Shown here: positions 6,908 through 15,500 of the stretch, piece after piece
How the letters are laid out: every line of letters begins with the position of its first letter
Position numbering within the stretch: position 1 is the first letter of the stretch
Assembly (NCBI GenBank): GCA_002321395.1
Contig: DCMK01000019.1
Coordinates: forward strand, 1,091 to 17,380
DNA length: 16,290 bases
DNA from: Caryophanales bacterium UBA1624
Lineage (GTDB): Bacteria > Bacillota_I > Bacilli_A > RFN20 > CAG-826
Reading direction: 5' to 3'
Made by a program: the position numbers and the translations under genes
Notes under the pieces: generated by a model
What the model saw: only the letters and a program-made list of their open reading frames with translations
Databases searched by the model: none
What the model was told of the DNA's origin: nothing

Positions 6908-8365
6908 TTAGGCGCGGATTCCGGAGTTTGTCCAGATCCGATCGGCGAATTCGGGGTTGTCGACGAAGGGGTTGCGGCCATAGCCGTGGTCGTAGAGGTA
7001 ATCGTTGATCTGCTTCTCCATGTCGTTGGGCTGATACTCGCGGTTCCATTTCAGAAGCGTCGAAAGCCTCCCCATCGTGTGGTTGTCCTGGGCGTCGGTG
7101 GTTTTGTCGACGAGCTCCAAGGGCTTATTCCCGTTGCTGGACCCCCCGCTTCCGCAGGTGCCGTAATAGGCGGTGGCGGCGTAGAGGATGACGCGGGCGG
7201 ATTCGCCCCGGGATCCCTCAAAGCCGCAGGAAGCGGGGTCCCAGGTGCCGGAGTCGACGCCATAGAACTTATTGCTGCGGGAGGAATTCTCTTCTTTGAG
7301 AGTCGGGCGGATGATGAAGGGGTCGGCGGCGGGTCCGGTTTTTTTCCCGCATCCGCGCGAATTGGGCCAGGTGTGCTCTCTGTTGCAGGAGCCTTGGCTG
7401 ACGGTGGTCGATCCGCCGAACCCGCTATTGGGGGCGCTATGGTAGAAGGGGACGAACTTGCTCGATCCGAGAGGATAGGATGCCGCCGCGGCGCCGACGT
7501 CCAAGCATTCGTTGTAGCTTGTGGAGCTGGTCTTATAGCTTTTGATCGCCGTTTGAAGGCTCTTGCGGAGGGCGTTCCCGATCAGGCTGATGTCGACGCT
7601 CTCCCAATAGGAGCTGGGGTCCACGTCCGGGAGGGATTCCGAGGTCGAGGGGCCTTGGCTGTCCTCTTCGGAGGAGGGGATCTCTTTGTAGGATGGGGCG
7701 TAGAAATACACGCTCGCGGCCGCTTTATGCTTTTCGGTGGCCGCGCAGAAATGGCCGTTATAGTACTCCAGGTAGGTCGACTCGGGGCTCTTGACTTGGA
7801 ATGCCCCGCCCCCTAAGGGGATGAAGGTGAACGCGCAGGGGGAGGTTTGGTGGCCGATGTTGGCGTGGCTTTTGCCATCGCTTCCCTGCGCATACCCCGA
7901 CCAAAGGTAGCCGTAGGAGGATTGGATGGTGGCTTCGTCCTCGGAGGAGAAGGACAGCTTCAAAGAGGCGAGGCCCTCGCTGAGCTTGAGCTCGCCGGAA
8001 GAATAGGCTCCCAGATCCTTGGCTTCGTGATACCAAGGGGTGTTTCCGATCTCTTTGCCGGTATAGCCGACGTAGGAAGAGCCGTTTTTGGCCACGAGGA
8101 TCACCTCTTCGGCCCCTTTCAGCGCAGTCAGATCGGAAAGCAAGGCATAGCAATTGGGGGTTTTGGGCGAATCTTCCGAAGAAGGGTTGCTTTCTGAGGA
8201 TGGGGCCTCTTCCGAAGAGGGGGCTTCCTCTGAGGCGTCCGCCTGGGCTTGGGAGGATTGCTCCCCGCCGCCGCTTCCGCTCCCCGCAGGCGCAGAGGGC
8301 TCCATCGAGCAGGCGGAAAGGATGCCCAATAGGGCCAAGGCGATCCATTTTTGAGGTTTTTTCAT
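6908..8365 (-). CDS. Lipoprotein with C-terminal endonuclease I domain
   Basis: A 485-aa surface-attached DNase candidate. The start at 8365 (MKKPQKW) is preferred over in-frame ATGs at 8383 and 8371 because AAGGGGAG lies 7 nt before it and it gives a normal lipoprotein signal with lipobox LSAC (C19). Residues 25-70 are a Ser/Glu/Pro-rich spacer with SSEEAPSSE-type repeats. Residues about 72-230 are a beta-rich domain I do not recognise. From about 255 comes the endonuclease I family domain, with the catalytic motif CNREHTWPNS (H331), DPFIIRPT, and GRNPFVDNPEFADRIW near the end. Family members cut DNA (sometimes RNA) non-specifically and are often exported. It lies 64 nt downstream of the GH5 gene and may share its transcript. 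Its own terminator follows. A role in using or clearing extracellular DNA is inference. Confidence 0.88.
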   Translation of the reverse strand: MKKPQKWIALALLGILSACSMEPSAPAGSGSGGGEQSSQAQADASEEAPSSEEAPSSESNPSSEDSPKTPNCYALLSDLTALKGAEEVILVAKNGSSYVGYTGKEIGNTPWYHEAKDLGAYSSGELKLSEGLASLKLSFSSEDEATIQSSYGYLWSGYAQGSDGKSHANIGHQTSPCAFTFIPLGGGAFQVKSPESTYLEYYNGHFCAATEKHKAAASVYFYAPSYKEIPSSEEDSQGPSTSESLPDVDPSSYWESVDISLIGNALRKSLQTAIKSYKTSSTSYNECLDVGAAAASYPLGSSKFVPFYHSAPNSGFGGSTTVSQGSCNREHTWPNSRGCGKKTGPAADPFIIRPTLKEENSSRSNKFYGVDSGTWDPASCGFEGSRGESARVILYAATAYYGTCGSGGSSNGNKPLELVDKTTDAQDNHTMGRLSTLLKWNREYQPNDMEKQINDYLYDHGYGRNPFVDNPEFADRIWTNSGIRA

Positions 8366-8429
8366 TTCCATTCTCCCCTTCACAACAGCTTAGGTTAGCA
8401 AAGGGCGCGCCAATCCTCAATGGAAAGTT

Positions 8430-9818
8430 CTATTCGGCGAGGAAATCGAGGATGTAGTTGTAGGTATTGGACTTCTGGCAGAATCGCGAAGCGCACTTCT
8501 CGGCCGCTTCCTTCAGCTCCTCGTAGGTGCCCTCTTTGAGGTTGGCTTTCCTTTTCCCGCCCCGGAGGTCGAGCTTCTGGGTGAGGATCGACCAGGAGGT
8601 GGTCCACCAGCCGGTCACCGCGGCTTTGTAGGTCCACATGGCCCAGGAATAGCCGCGCTTTTGGTAGAAGGAAAGCTGCTTCTTCCAGGCTTCCCCGTCT
8701 TCGAAGAAAGTGAACTCGCCGATGAACATGGGCACGTCGTAATCATGCCCCCAGTTCCTCAGCTCGTGGTAGTCGTTGAAGAGCCAATAAGGGACTTTCT
8801 CGTGGTCCCAGTTGTACATGTGGGTCTCATGCAGGATGTTGGTCCAGCCGTAGTCCTTGGGATCGCGGAAGGAATCGTAGCTCCACATGCCCTCGATGGT
8901 GATGACGTGCTGATCCCCGGTGGCGCGGATGGCTTTGTAGATGCGGTCGTAGACGGGGTAGGCGATGCTGGGATCGGTCCCATCCCCGGGGTTCTCGTAG
9001 CTGGTGCAGGGCTCATTGAGCAGATCGAAGGAGGCGATGCTTGGGGCTAGGTCCGGCCGCTTATCCTTATAATAGGAGGCGATGTAGGCCCAGAGGTCGG
9101 CGGTGGCTTCTTGGTGGCGCTCCTCCTTCCAGAGGTCGGCTTTGGATAGATCCCCGGAATGCTCATAGGCGTTTTGGCTGCCCGGGGCCCCGTGGAGGTC
9201 GAGGATGCAGTAAAGGCCGTTCTTCTTGCAGTTCTCCAAAAAGGAATCCAGATAGGCGAAGGCTTCCTCCTCCTTTTTCCGGCGATAGTCTTCCTCCAGG
9301 ATATCCCGCCAATAAAAGGGCAGGCGGATGAGGTTGAGGCCCATTTCCCTGACCAAGGCGAAATCCTCTTCGCCGAACCAAGAGTCGCGGTAAAGCCGGA
9401 TGAGCTCCCCTTTTTGCTCCTCATCGAGGTTGGGGTTGGAACGAAAGGCCTGGATGGCTTCTTCCATGGGGAGCTCGGGATAAGTGGGCAGGGAATCGTG
9501 GTCGAGGATGGGGTCCCCGTTTTGGTCGAGGCTTTCCCCCGCCCCAAAGGGCGAGAGCCAGGATTCGCTCACGAGCAGGTTGCCTACGTTGACCCCGCGC
9601 AAAAGAAGGTAGTCCCCGTTCTTGTCGAAGAGGGCCTTCCCTTTCTGTTGGACCAATCCGGTGGGGTTTTCGATCTTCTCGGTCGCGTGGGTGGGCAGGC
9701 TCCTGGAAAAGGAAATCGCGGTGAGAATGCCTAGGAAGGCGGAGGAGATCAAGACGATGCCGGCGAGGACTCCGCCGAGGATCGCCAAGACTTTCCTTTT
9801 TTTGCTTTTGTTCTTCAT
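8430..9818 (-). CDS. Membrane-anchored glycoside hydrolase family 5 protein
   Basis: A 462-aa protein with a basic N-terminus and one membrane segment (about 9-34), the rest outside the cell. The (beta/alpha)8 GH5 residues can be placed: R165, H209 (DLHGAPGSQN), N268-E269 (LLNEP, acid/base), H333, Y335, E368 (FIGEF, nucleophile) and W395. The LHGAPGSQN motif is typical of GH5 exo-1,3-beta-glucanases (subfamily 9) and relatives, so a beta-glucan exo-hydrolase is the best guess; a different beta-glycan specificity is possible. No carbohydrate-binding module is evident. The start at 9818 has only a weak AGGG ahead of it. It diverges from the SPFH gene across 111 bp and is followed closely by the endonuclease lipoprotein gene. 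Confidence 0.9.
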   Translation of the reverse strand: MKNKSKKRKVLAILGGVLAGIVLISSAFLGILTAISFSRSLPTHATEKIENPTGLVQQKGKALFDKNGDYLLLRGVNVGNLLVSESWLSPFGAGESLDQNGDPILDHDSLPTYPELPMEEAIQAFRSNPNLDEEQKGELIRLYRDSWFGEEDFALVREMGLNLIRLPFYWRDILEEDYRRKKEEEAFAYLDSFLENCKKNGLYCILDLHGAPGSQNAYEHSGDLSKADLWKEERHQEATADLWAYIASYYKDKRPDLAPSIASFDLLNEPCTSYENPGDGTDPSIAYPVYDRIYKAIRATGDQHVITIEGMWSYDSFRDPKDYGWTNILHETHMYNWDHEKVPYWLFNDYHELRNWGHDYDVPMFIGEFTFFEDGEAWKKQLSFYQKRGYSWAMWTYKAAVTGWWTTSWSILTQKLDLRGGKRKANLKEGTYEELKEAAEKCASRFCQKSNTYNYILDFLAE

Positions 9819-9894
9819 AATCGTGCCCTATTGGCCTTAAGGTTACCTTATGCGAATGCATCTTTCAAATTCGCCCTCTTAGGCAAATCGCTTT

Positions 9895-9906
9895 GCTTGT
9901 TACACT
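9895..9906 (+). promoter_or_regulatory. Weak extended -10 promoter candidate for the SPFH gene
   Basis: Within the 111-bp divergent gap, TGTTACACT fits an extended -10 (TGnTANNNT) with the -10 hexamer at 9901-9906, ending 23 nt before ATG 9930. No good -35 lies at the expected distance. No convincing minus-strand promoter for the GH5 gene was found in this gap. Confidence 0.3.
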
Positions 9907-9929
9907 GAAGAGGAATAAGGGGGGCCTCT

Positions 9930-10970
9930 ATGGATCCCATCGCCGTCGTGTTTCTCGCGTCGCGCTTTTCTTGATCATCCTCTTCCTGACGGGGATAAAG
10001 GCGGTCCGCCAGACCGAGGAATGCGTCGTCGAGACATTGGGGAAATGCTCCCGGACCCCGACCGCCGGCATCCATTACGTTCTCCCCATTTTCAGCAGGA
10101 TCGCCAAGAAGGTCTCCCGGAAGGAGCAGATCTACGATTTCCCGCCTCAGCAGGTCATCACCAAAGACAACGTCGCCATGCAGATCGACACGATCGTCTT
10201 CTTCCAGGTGGCCGACAGCAAGCTTTGCTGCTACGGGGTCGAAAACCCCATCGCCGGCATCCAAGCCCTCACCGCCACCACGATCCGCAACCTAATCGGG
10301 GATTTGGATTTGGACCACACCTTGACTTCCCGCGACTTCATCAACAACAAAATGCGGGCGATCATCGATGAAGCCACCGATCCCTGGGGGATCAAAGTCA
10401 CCCGCGTCGAGGTGAAGAACATCCCCCGTCCGGGGCATCCAAGAGGCCATGGAGAAGCGGATGAGGGCCGAGCGCGAGAAGAGGGAGAAGATCCTCATCG
10501 CCGAGGGGCAGAAGACCAGCGCCATCACGATCGCCGAGGGGCACAAAGAAGCCACCATCCTCAACGCCGATGCCGAAAAGGAAGCCAAGATCAAAGCCGC
10601 CGAGGCGGAGGCGGAATCGATCCTCAAGATCAAGAAGGCCCAAGCGGAGGGCGAATTGCTCCTAAAGAAAGCCGAAGCCGACGGCATCCGGATGATCAAC
10701 GAGGTTAATCCCAGCAAGGAGGCCCTCTCCCTCCGCAGCTTCGAGGCTTTAGAGAAAGTCTCTGAGGGCAAAGTCACCAAGATCATCGTCCCCAGCGGCC
10801 TTCAGGACCTGACCTCCTACGCCAGTCTCCTCAGGGAGATCGTCAAGCCGGAGGCGGAGGAAGCCCCGAAAAAGGCGCAGGAAAAGCCCGCGAGGAAGAA
10901 AGAAGAAAGCGAAGAAAAGCAGGAGGAACCGAAGGTCCCCCACGTCTACGAAGAGCATCCATTGGACTAG
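9930..10970 (+). pseudogene. SPFH/band 7 (stomatin-like) membrane protein, two frame changes
   Basis: Product: a membrane-anchored scaffold protein of the SPFH/stomatin family (YbbK/QmcA type). It is read in three pieces. ATG 9930, preceded by AAGGGGGG, gives MDPIAVVFLA in one frame, with a stop at 9972. The reading then moves near 9957-9965 to a second frame (ALFLIILFLTGIKAVRQTEE.., through GVENPIAGIQALTATTIRNLIGDL and EATDPWGIKVTRVEVKNI). Near 10421-10436 it returns to the first frame (IQEAMEKRMRAEREKREKI..) and runs to the stop at 10968-10970. Each piece matches the family consensus. The N-terminal membrane segment, SPFH domain, helical coiled coil and a long Lys/Glu-rich tail are all present, so about 346 aa would result. 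The second frame alone is open from 9893 to 10708, and the third piece has an internal ATG at 10449. True decay, sequence error or recoding cannot be told apart from the sequence. A terminator follows. Confidence 0.85.
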
Positions 10971-10971
10971 C

Positions 10972-11006
10972 AAGCCGCCCTGCGGGGCGGTTTTCTTTCC
11001 TTTTTT
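10972..11006 (+). terminator. Rho-independent terminator after the SPFH gene
   Basis: Stem AAGCCGCCC/GGGCGGTTT (10972-10980 with 10985-10993, one G-T pair) has loop TGCG and a T-rich tail TTTTCTTTCCTTTTTT. It directly follows the stop codon. Confidence 0.88.
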
Positions 11007-11029
11007 CCCGAAATTCGCAAGATTCCTCC

Positions 11030-11057
11030 TTGATTAGTTTTGACGCGATACTATTTT
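11030..11057 (+). promoter_or_regulatory. Promoter candidate of the two-gene secreted protein unit
   Basis: -35 TTGATT (11030-11035), 16 nt, -10 TATTTT (11052-11057), each four of six to consensus. It lies between the upstream terminator and the ATG at 11102. The same -35 is used in the rex promoter. Confidence 0.4.
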
Positions 11058-11101
11058 TAACCCGTTGATTTTCTTTGCGATGCAGAGAAAGAAAGGAAAA
11101 C

Positions 11102-12526
11102 ATGAACAGAAAATCTTCCATCATGCTCTCCGCTCTGGGGCTTTCCGCCTTGGCTTTGGCCGGGGTCGGGGCCTTCGCCTCGAACAAAGCCGGGCTTATC
11201 CCGGCCAACGGGCAAGAGGTTGAGTGGGGCATCGATTTCGGCGTTGAGGACAACGCGCTTCAAGAAGGGAAGAAGCAAATCGCCTCATCGAAGCTGGGAA
11301 ATTCGTTTGAATTCCTGAGCGAGGGCCTCAGCAAGGCCGAAGGGAAATACGCGAAATTCGCCAAAGGGGCGAAGCTCGCCAATTCCACCATCATCCATCA
11401 GCTCAAAAGCATCGAGGTCACTTTCTCCGAAGGGGCTTCTTTGAGCGTTTCCTGGGGATGGGAAGCGGACAATCTGATCCGCGAGAACGTTCTGCAGAGT
11501 GGGGTCGCCTATGCCTTCGACGGGGACGCCCCGGACTATTTCGCTTTAAGCGCGGAGGAAGAAGGGGAAGTCGATTCGATCTCCCTCCGCTTCACCTGCT
11601 CGGGGGAATCGCTCAACACCGCTTCTTCCTATGAAGGACTCCTCTCCGGGAAGGGCTTCTACCAAGCCTCCACCGGGGGCAAGACGTATTCCCTCCGCCT
11701 CAACGGGGGCAAGGCCGCCCAGCTTTACGAAGACGGGGTTTCCCTCGGGGAAGCCTATCTGAGCAAAGCGGAAGATGGCTATGCCTTGGTCGGGGGAGGC
11801 GCGAACCTGACCATCCCCGCGACGCTGGACGGGAAAGCGGTTTTGGCCAAGGGGACCCTCAATGGGAACGCCCTGCCCGATTCCGGGCTTTCCTTCGCCC
11901 GGGCTTTGGATTTGGACGCTTTGACCCACGTCGATGGGTATAAGTTCTCCGCTAGCTACGAAAACAACGACTACGCGATGGCTTACGTCGCCGGGGAGGG
12001 CTATTACGGACTTCAGGGCAAAGAAGCCAGCAAGTGCGTCGGCGCCTTCGTCAAAGACGGCTTCACCTATCCCCTCCACTACTTGGATTCGGCTTGGAAG
12101 TACAAGGAAAGCGAAGGGACGAGCGGGGTCAGCGAGGATCTAGCCAAACACAACCTCAAGACGATGATCGCCCTCGATTCCTGGAAATTCGTCTCCCTCA
12201 CCGATGAGGCGCTCACCTTCCAGGCCGAGGGGCAGCTCAACAAGGGCGATGGCTTCGTGGCGACCTTAGGCGCGACCTGCGCGGTCACCAACACCCCTTG
12301 GTCCTACCTCCGGGCGACTTTGGTGCTCTCTCCGGACACGGGCGAGATCCTCTCCGTCACCATGGGCGGGAAGTACAACTCCAGCTCCTATTATTCCTAC
12401 AGCGATTCCGATAAGTATTCCTTCTCCGCTTTGGAGGAGCTCGACATCGCCCCCAGCTTAGGGAGCGGGATCGCCTCGGGCGAAGAAGCCGGCGGCGGCA
12501 TCGAAGAGGATTTCGGCGGGAAATAA
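11102..12526 (+). CDS. Secreted protein of unknown function (474 aa)
   Basis: ATG 11102 was chosen over the in-frame ATG at 11075 because AAAGGAAAA precedes it and the product then starts with a normal signal peptide (MNRKSSIMLSALGLSALALA, cleavage after AFA26). There is no lipobox, membrane anchor or LPXTG motif, so the mature protein is probably released or held by its neighbour. Residues about 30-190 are beta-rich (SIEVTFSEGASLSVSWGWE). The rest has repeated Tyr/Gly/Ser strands (GYKFSASYENNDYAMAYVAG, YNSSSYYSYSDSDKYSF) and two short stretches that look like paired strands of an eight-stranded or lipocalin/LolA-like sheet, which is only an impression. The C-terminus is Gly/Glu-rich. No known family or catalytic motif is recognised. 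The next gene follows after 15 nt, indicating co-transcription. Confidence 0.8.
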   Translation: MNRKSSIMLSALGLSALALAGVGAFASNKAGLIPANGQEVEWGIDFGVEDNALQEGKKQIASSKLGNSFEFLSEGLSKAEGKYAKFAKGAKLANSTIIHQLKSIEVTFSEGASLSVSWGWEADNLIRENVLQSGVAYAFDGDAPDYFALSAEEEGEVDSISLRFTCSGESLNTASSYEGLLSGKGFYQASTGGKTYSLRLNGGKAAQLYEDGVSLGEAYLSKAEDGYALVGGGANLTIPATLDGKAVLAKGTLNGNALPDSGLSFARALDLDALTHVDGYKFSASYENNDYAMAYVAGEGYYGLQGKEASKCVGAFVKDGFTYPLHYLDSAWKYKESEGTSGVSEDLAKHNLKTMIALDSWKFVSLTDEALTFQAEGQLNKGDGFVATLGATCAVTNTPWSYLRATLVLSPDTGEILSVTMGGKYNSSSYYSYSDSDKYSFSALEELDIAPSLGSGIASGEEAGGGIEEDFGGK

Positions 12527-12541
12527 GGAGGAAAGGACATC

Positions 12542-15500
12542 ATGAAAAACAAATCCAGCAAATTGCTTGTTCTCTCTTTGGCCGCTTTGCTCGGCGTCGC
12601 CTGCTCCCCTGCGATCCTTCCTAGCGATAGCCAGGGCGTGGGCGAATCCATCTTGGTCGACGGAGAAGGCGAAGCAGACGAGATCGGCGCCTGGGTCAAC
12701 CTAGGCCGCCACAACGCCTCTTCCAGCGCCGTCTCGGCGCAGATGGGCAACTATTTCGGCCTGCAGAAGATCGATGAGGAGGGCGGCAAGATCAGCGTGC
12801 GCTTCATCGTCGCCGTCTCCGGCATCGACGACATCTACTCCATGTACGTCAAGCGCTCCGTCACCGCCGACGATGGCAGCAGCGTCATGGAGGAGAAGAC
12901 CATCGCCATCGAGAAGGTCTACAAATCCTTGACCGACGCTTCTACGGTCTCCTGGGATGGGGACAATGGCCTGAGCGGCGATGTCTACTACGCGGTCTAC
13001 ACCCTCAAAAACATCCCCGAAGCCCATTATAGCGACGCCATCGAAGTCGAATTCGGGCTGCGCAGATGGAGCGGATCCACGTTCCACACCAGCCTGAAGG
13101 CCAACGGGACCTCCTTCGTCCACCCCGCCACCCAAATCGAAGGCCTGACCTTCGTCGCGGGGAGCTCCAGCAACGAATCCGTCAAAGCCAACGAAGCCTA
13201 CGTGAACGCGACCTCCACCGCTTTGACCGAGGTCGAGATCCCGGAGAAGGTCTACGTGACCCCGCTTTCCTATCAGAAGCACGTCGTCAAGGAAGCCACC
13301 GTCGTCGCCATCGGCAACCCGAGCTTCTCCGGTTACGATTTCGAAGGCCAGGGTTTCTACGGCTGCGACAAGCTGAGCAAGATCGCTTTGCCGAAGACCA
13401 TCCGCACCTTCTCCCCCTACGTCTTCGAAAAATGCACCGCGCTGGAGGAGATCGAATTGCCGGAGGGCTTGACCACGATCATGGAGAAAGCCTTTGGCTA
13501 CAAATCCTCCTACTCCGATTACAGCTGCGGACTTAAGAAGATCCTCTGGAACGCGAAGAACCTCTCTACGGCCCCCAAATTCGACGCGACCGACACCTAC
13601 ACCTACGGCATGATTTCCTGGGTCTTGGACAAAGTCGTGATCGGCGAAAAGGTCGAGTCCCTCCCGAACTATCCTTTGTTCGGAGGCGGAGAATCGACCG
13701 TCGCGGCCACCCTGCCGAAGGAAGTGGAATGGAAGAAGACGGAGGCGGAGAGGAAGGCTTTGCTCGCTTCTTCCCCCGAATCCGATTTGGACGTTGAGAA
13801 CTACCTTTGCACCGATACCCAGAAGATCAATCTGACCTACCACATCGGCGAAGGGAGCCTTTCCTTGGATGGGGCGTCTCAGACCGGGGATTACTCCAAG
13901 CAGGTCTACGGGATGGGGCGCAAGCTCGCCTCCCCGGAGAACCCGACCCCAAAAGCCGGGTATAAGTTCTTGGGATGGTACCTCGACCAAGCCTATTCGC
14001 AGAAAGCCGAGTTCCCTTTGACCTTAGGGACCGAGGACGTCGAGCTTTTCGCCAAATACGATGTGGCCGAGGAGGGCGAAGTCCCCTCCGCCCCGAAGTC
14101 CCTCTCTTTGGGCAGCTCCATCACCTTCACCACTTCCGAGGCGGTCCCTTGCCAGTACTTCACCTTCACCGCGGATAAGGAAGGAAGCGACTATTACTAC
14201 TTCCAGATCAGCGACTTCGCCGTCTCAGAGTCGAGCCCCAACCAGCGGAAATCCTACGATGACAACATCTGGATTTACACCGACTCCGGCTATAGCAAGC
14301 TCATCACCCCGAACCGGACCAACCCCTTCGTTGACCAGGTTAACGGGTACAGCAATTATCAGCTGAACGTCTTGCTTAAGAAGGGCGAGACCGCCTACAT
14401 CAAAGTCGCGGCTTATGACATCGACACCCTCGCCACCCCATCTCCGGTCTATGGCGACATCACCTTGAAGACCTTCGCCGAGGAAAACGACCAGACCAGC
14501 GAAGCCATCGCCTTGGCCAAAGGCGTCGAGGCCAGCTATGAGAAAAATGGGATCCATCAGGATTACATCTCGACTTTCTACAAGTTCACCGCCGAGCAGA
14601 CCGGGTACAACCTCAAGCTCGCCCAGAAGGGCAGCCACAGCGTACGCGCTGACGCTAGGCTCTACAAAGAGGACTCTTTGGTCCGGAGGCTCGCCAATTT
14701 GACCCTTTCCGGATCCAGCGCGGAAACCATCCTTTCCGGCCTTACCGTCGGGGATGCGTATTACCTCGTCATCGAAAGCGATTACCTCTCCACCTTCGAA
14801 CAAGGCGATGGGGTTTCGATCCTCCTCGGCGACCTCCCCGCGGGCTTGGCTAAGGAGAACCCGATCCAGGGCCGCCTAGGCGGGTATAACGAGGTCAAGG
14901 ATATGTCCGCGAAGACCCGTTACTACTCCTTCTCGCTCGAGCAGGGGAAGACGTATTACCTGCTTGGCTGGAGGACTTCCTCTTCCTCCTCTTATAGCAG
15001 CAAAGCCGGAGGCGCTTATTCGCTCCTCGCCCCCTCGGGCAGCAGCGAGCAATCCGGCAAGCTCTTCACCACCAGCACCTCTTCCAATTGCGGCAAGATC
15101 TCCTTCACGGCCGCCGAGACTGGGACCTACGTCCTCTCCGCCGACGTCGTCAATTCGGGGACTTGGAGCTCCACCTCCCATTTAAGCGGCCTCTGCTTAG
15201 TCGAAGAGAAAGCGGGCTTTGAGGAAAGCGCGACCTATCAAAACCTCGACATCCTCTGCATCAAGACGGCGGAGAAGGCCATCTACAACTTGGCTTTGGG
15301 AGAGGCTCAATTAGGGAAGCTGAATTCTTATAACCTCTCTTACCCCACTTCTTCCTCCAGCATCTACACCGGGAATGCGACGGTAACCCTAACTTCCTCT
15401 AGCAGCGCTTCCTTCTTCCAGGTGAAGACCTCCTCGGAGGCGGGGGCCACCATCAAAGCCGAGAAGGCCAAAGCTGTCCTAGAAGGCAAAAACTACGTCG

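Noticed and set aside
6986..7816. A 276-codon plus-strand frame opposite the endonuclease gene
   Set aside because: Low-complexity Gly/Ala/Val product opposite a gene with conserved endonuclease I motifs.
8150..8290. Short repeats in the Ser/Glu-rich spacer (SSEEAPSSE)
   Set aside because: Simple linker repeats within a lipoprotein, not a DNA repeat array or CRISPR.
9930..9974. Short separate peptide from ATG 9930 to the stop at 9972
   Set aside because: MDPIAVVFL is the usual SPFH N-terminus, so it is better read as the displaced start of that gene than as an independent small gene.
12701..13990. A 429-codon minus-strand frame opposite the 1166-aa gene
   Set aside because: Antisense shadow with compositional bias only; the plus strand has RBS, signal sequence and clear domains.
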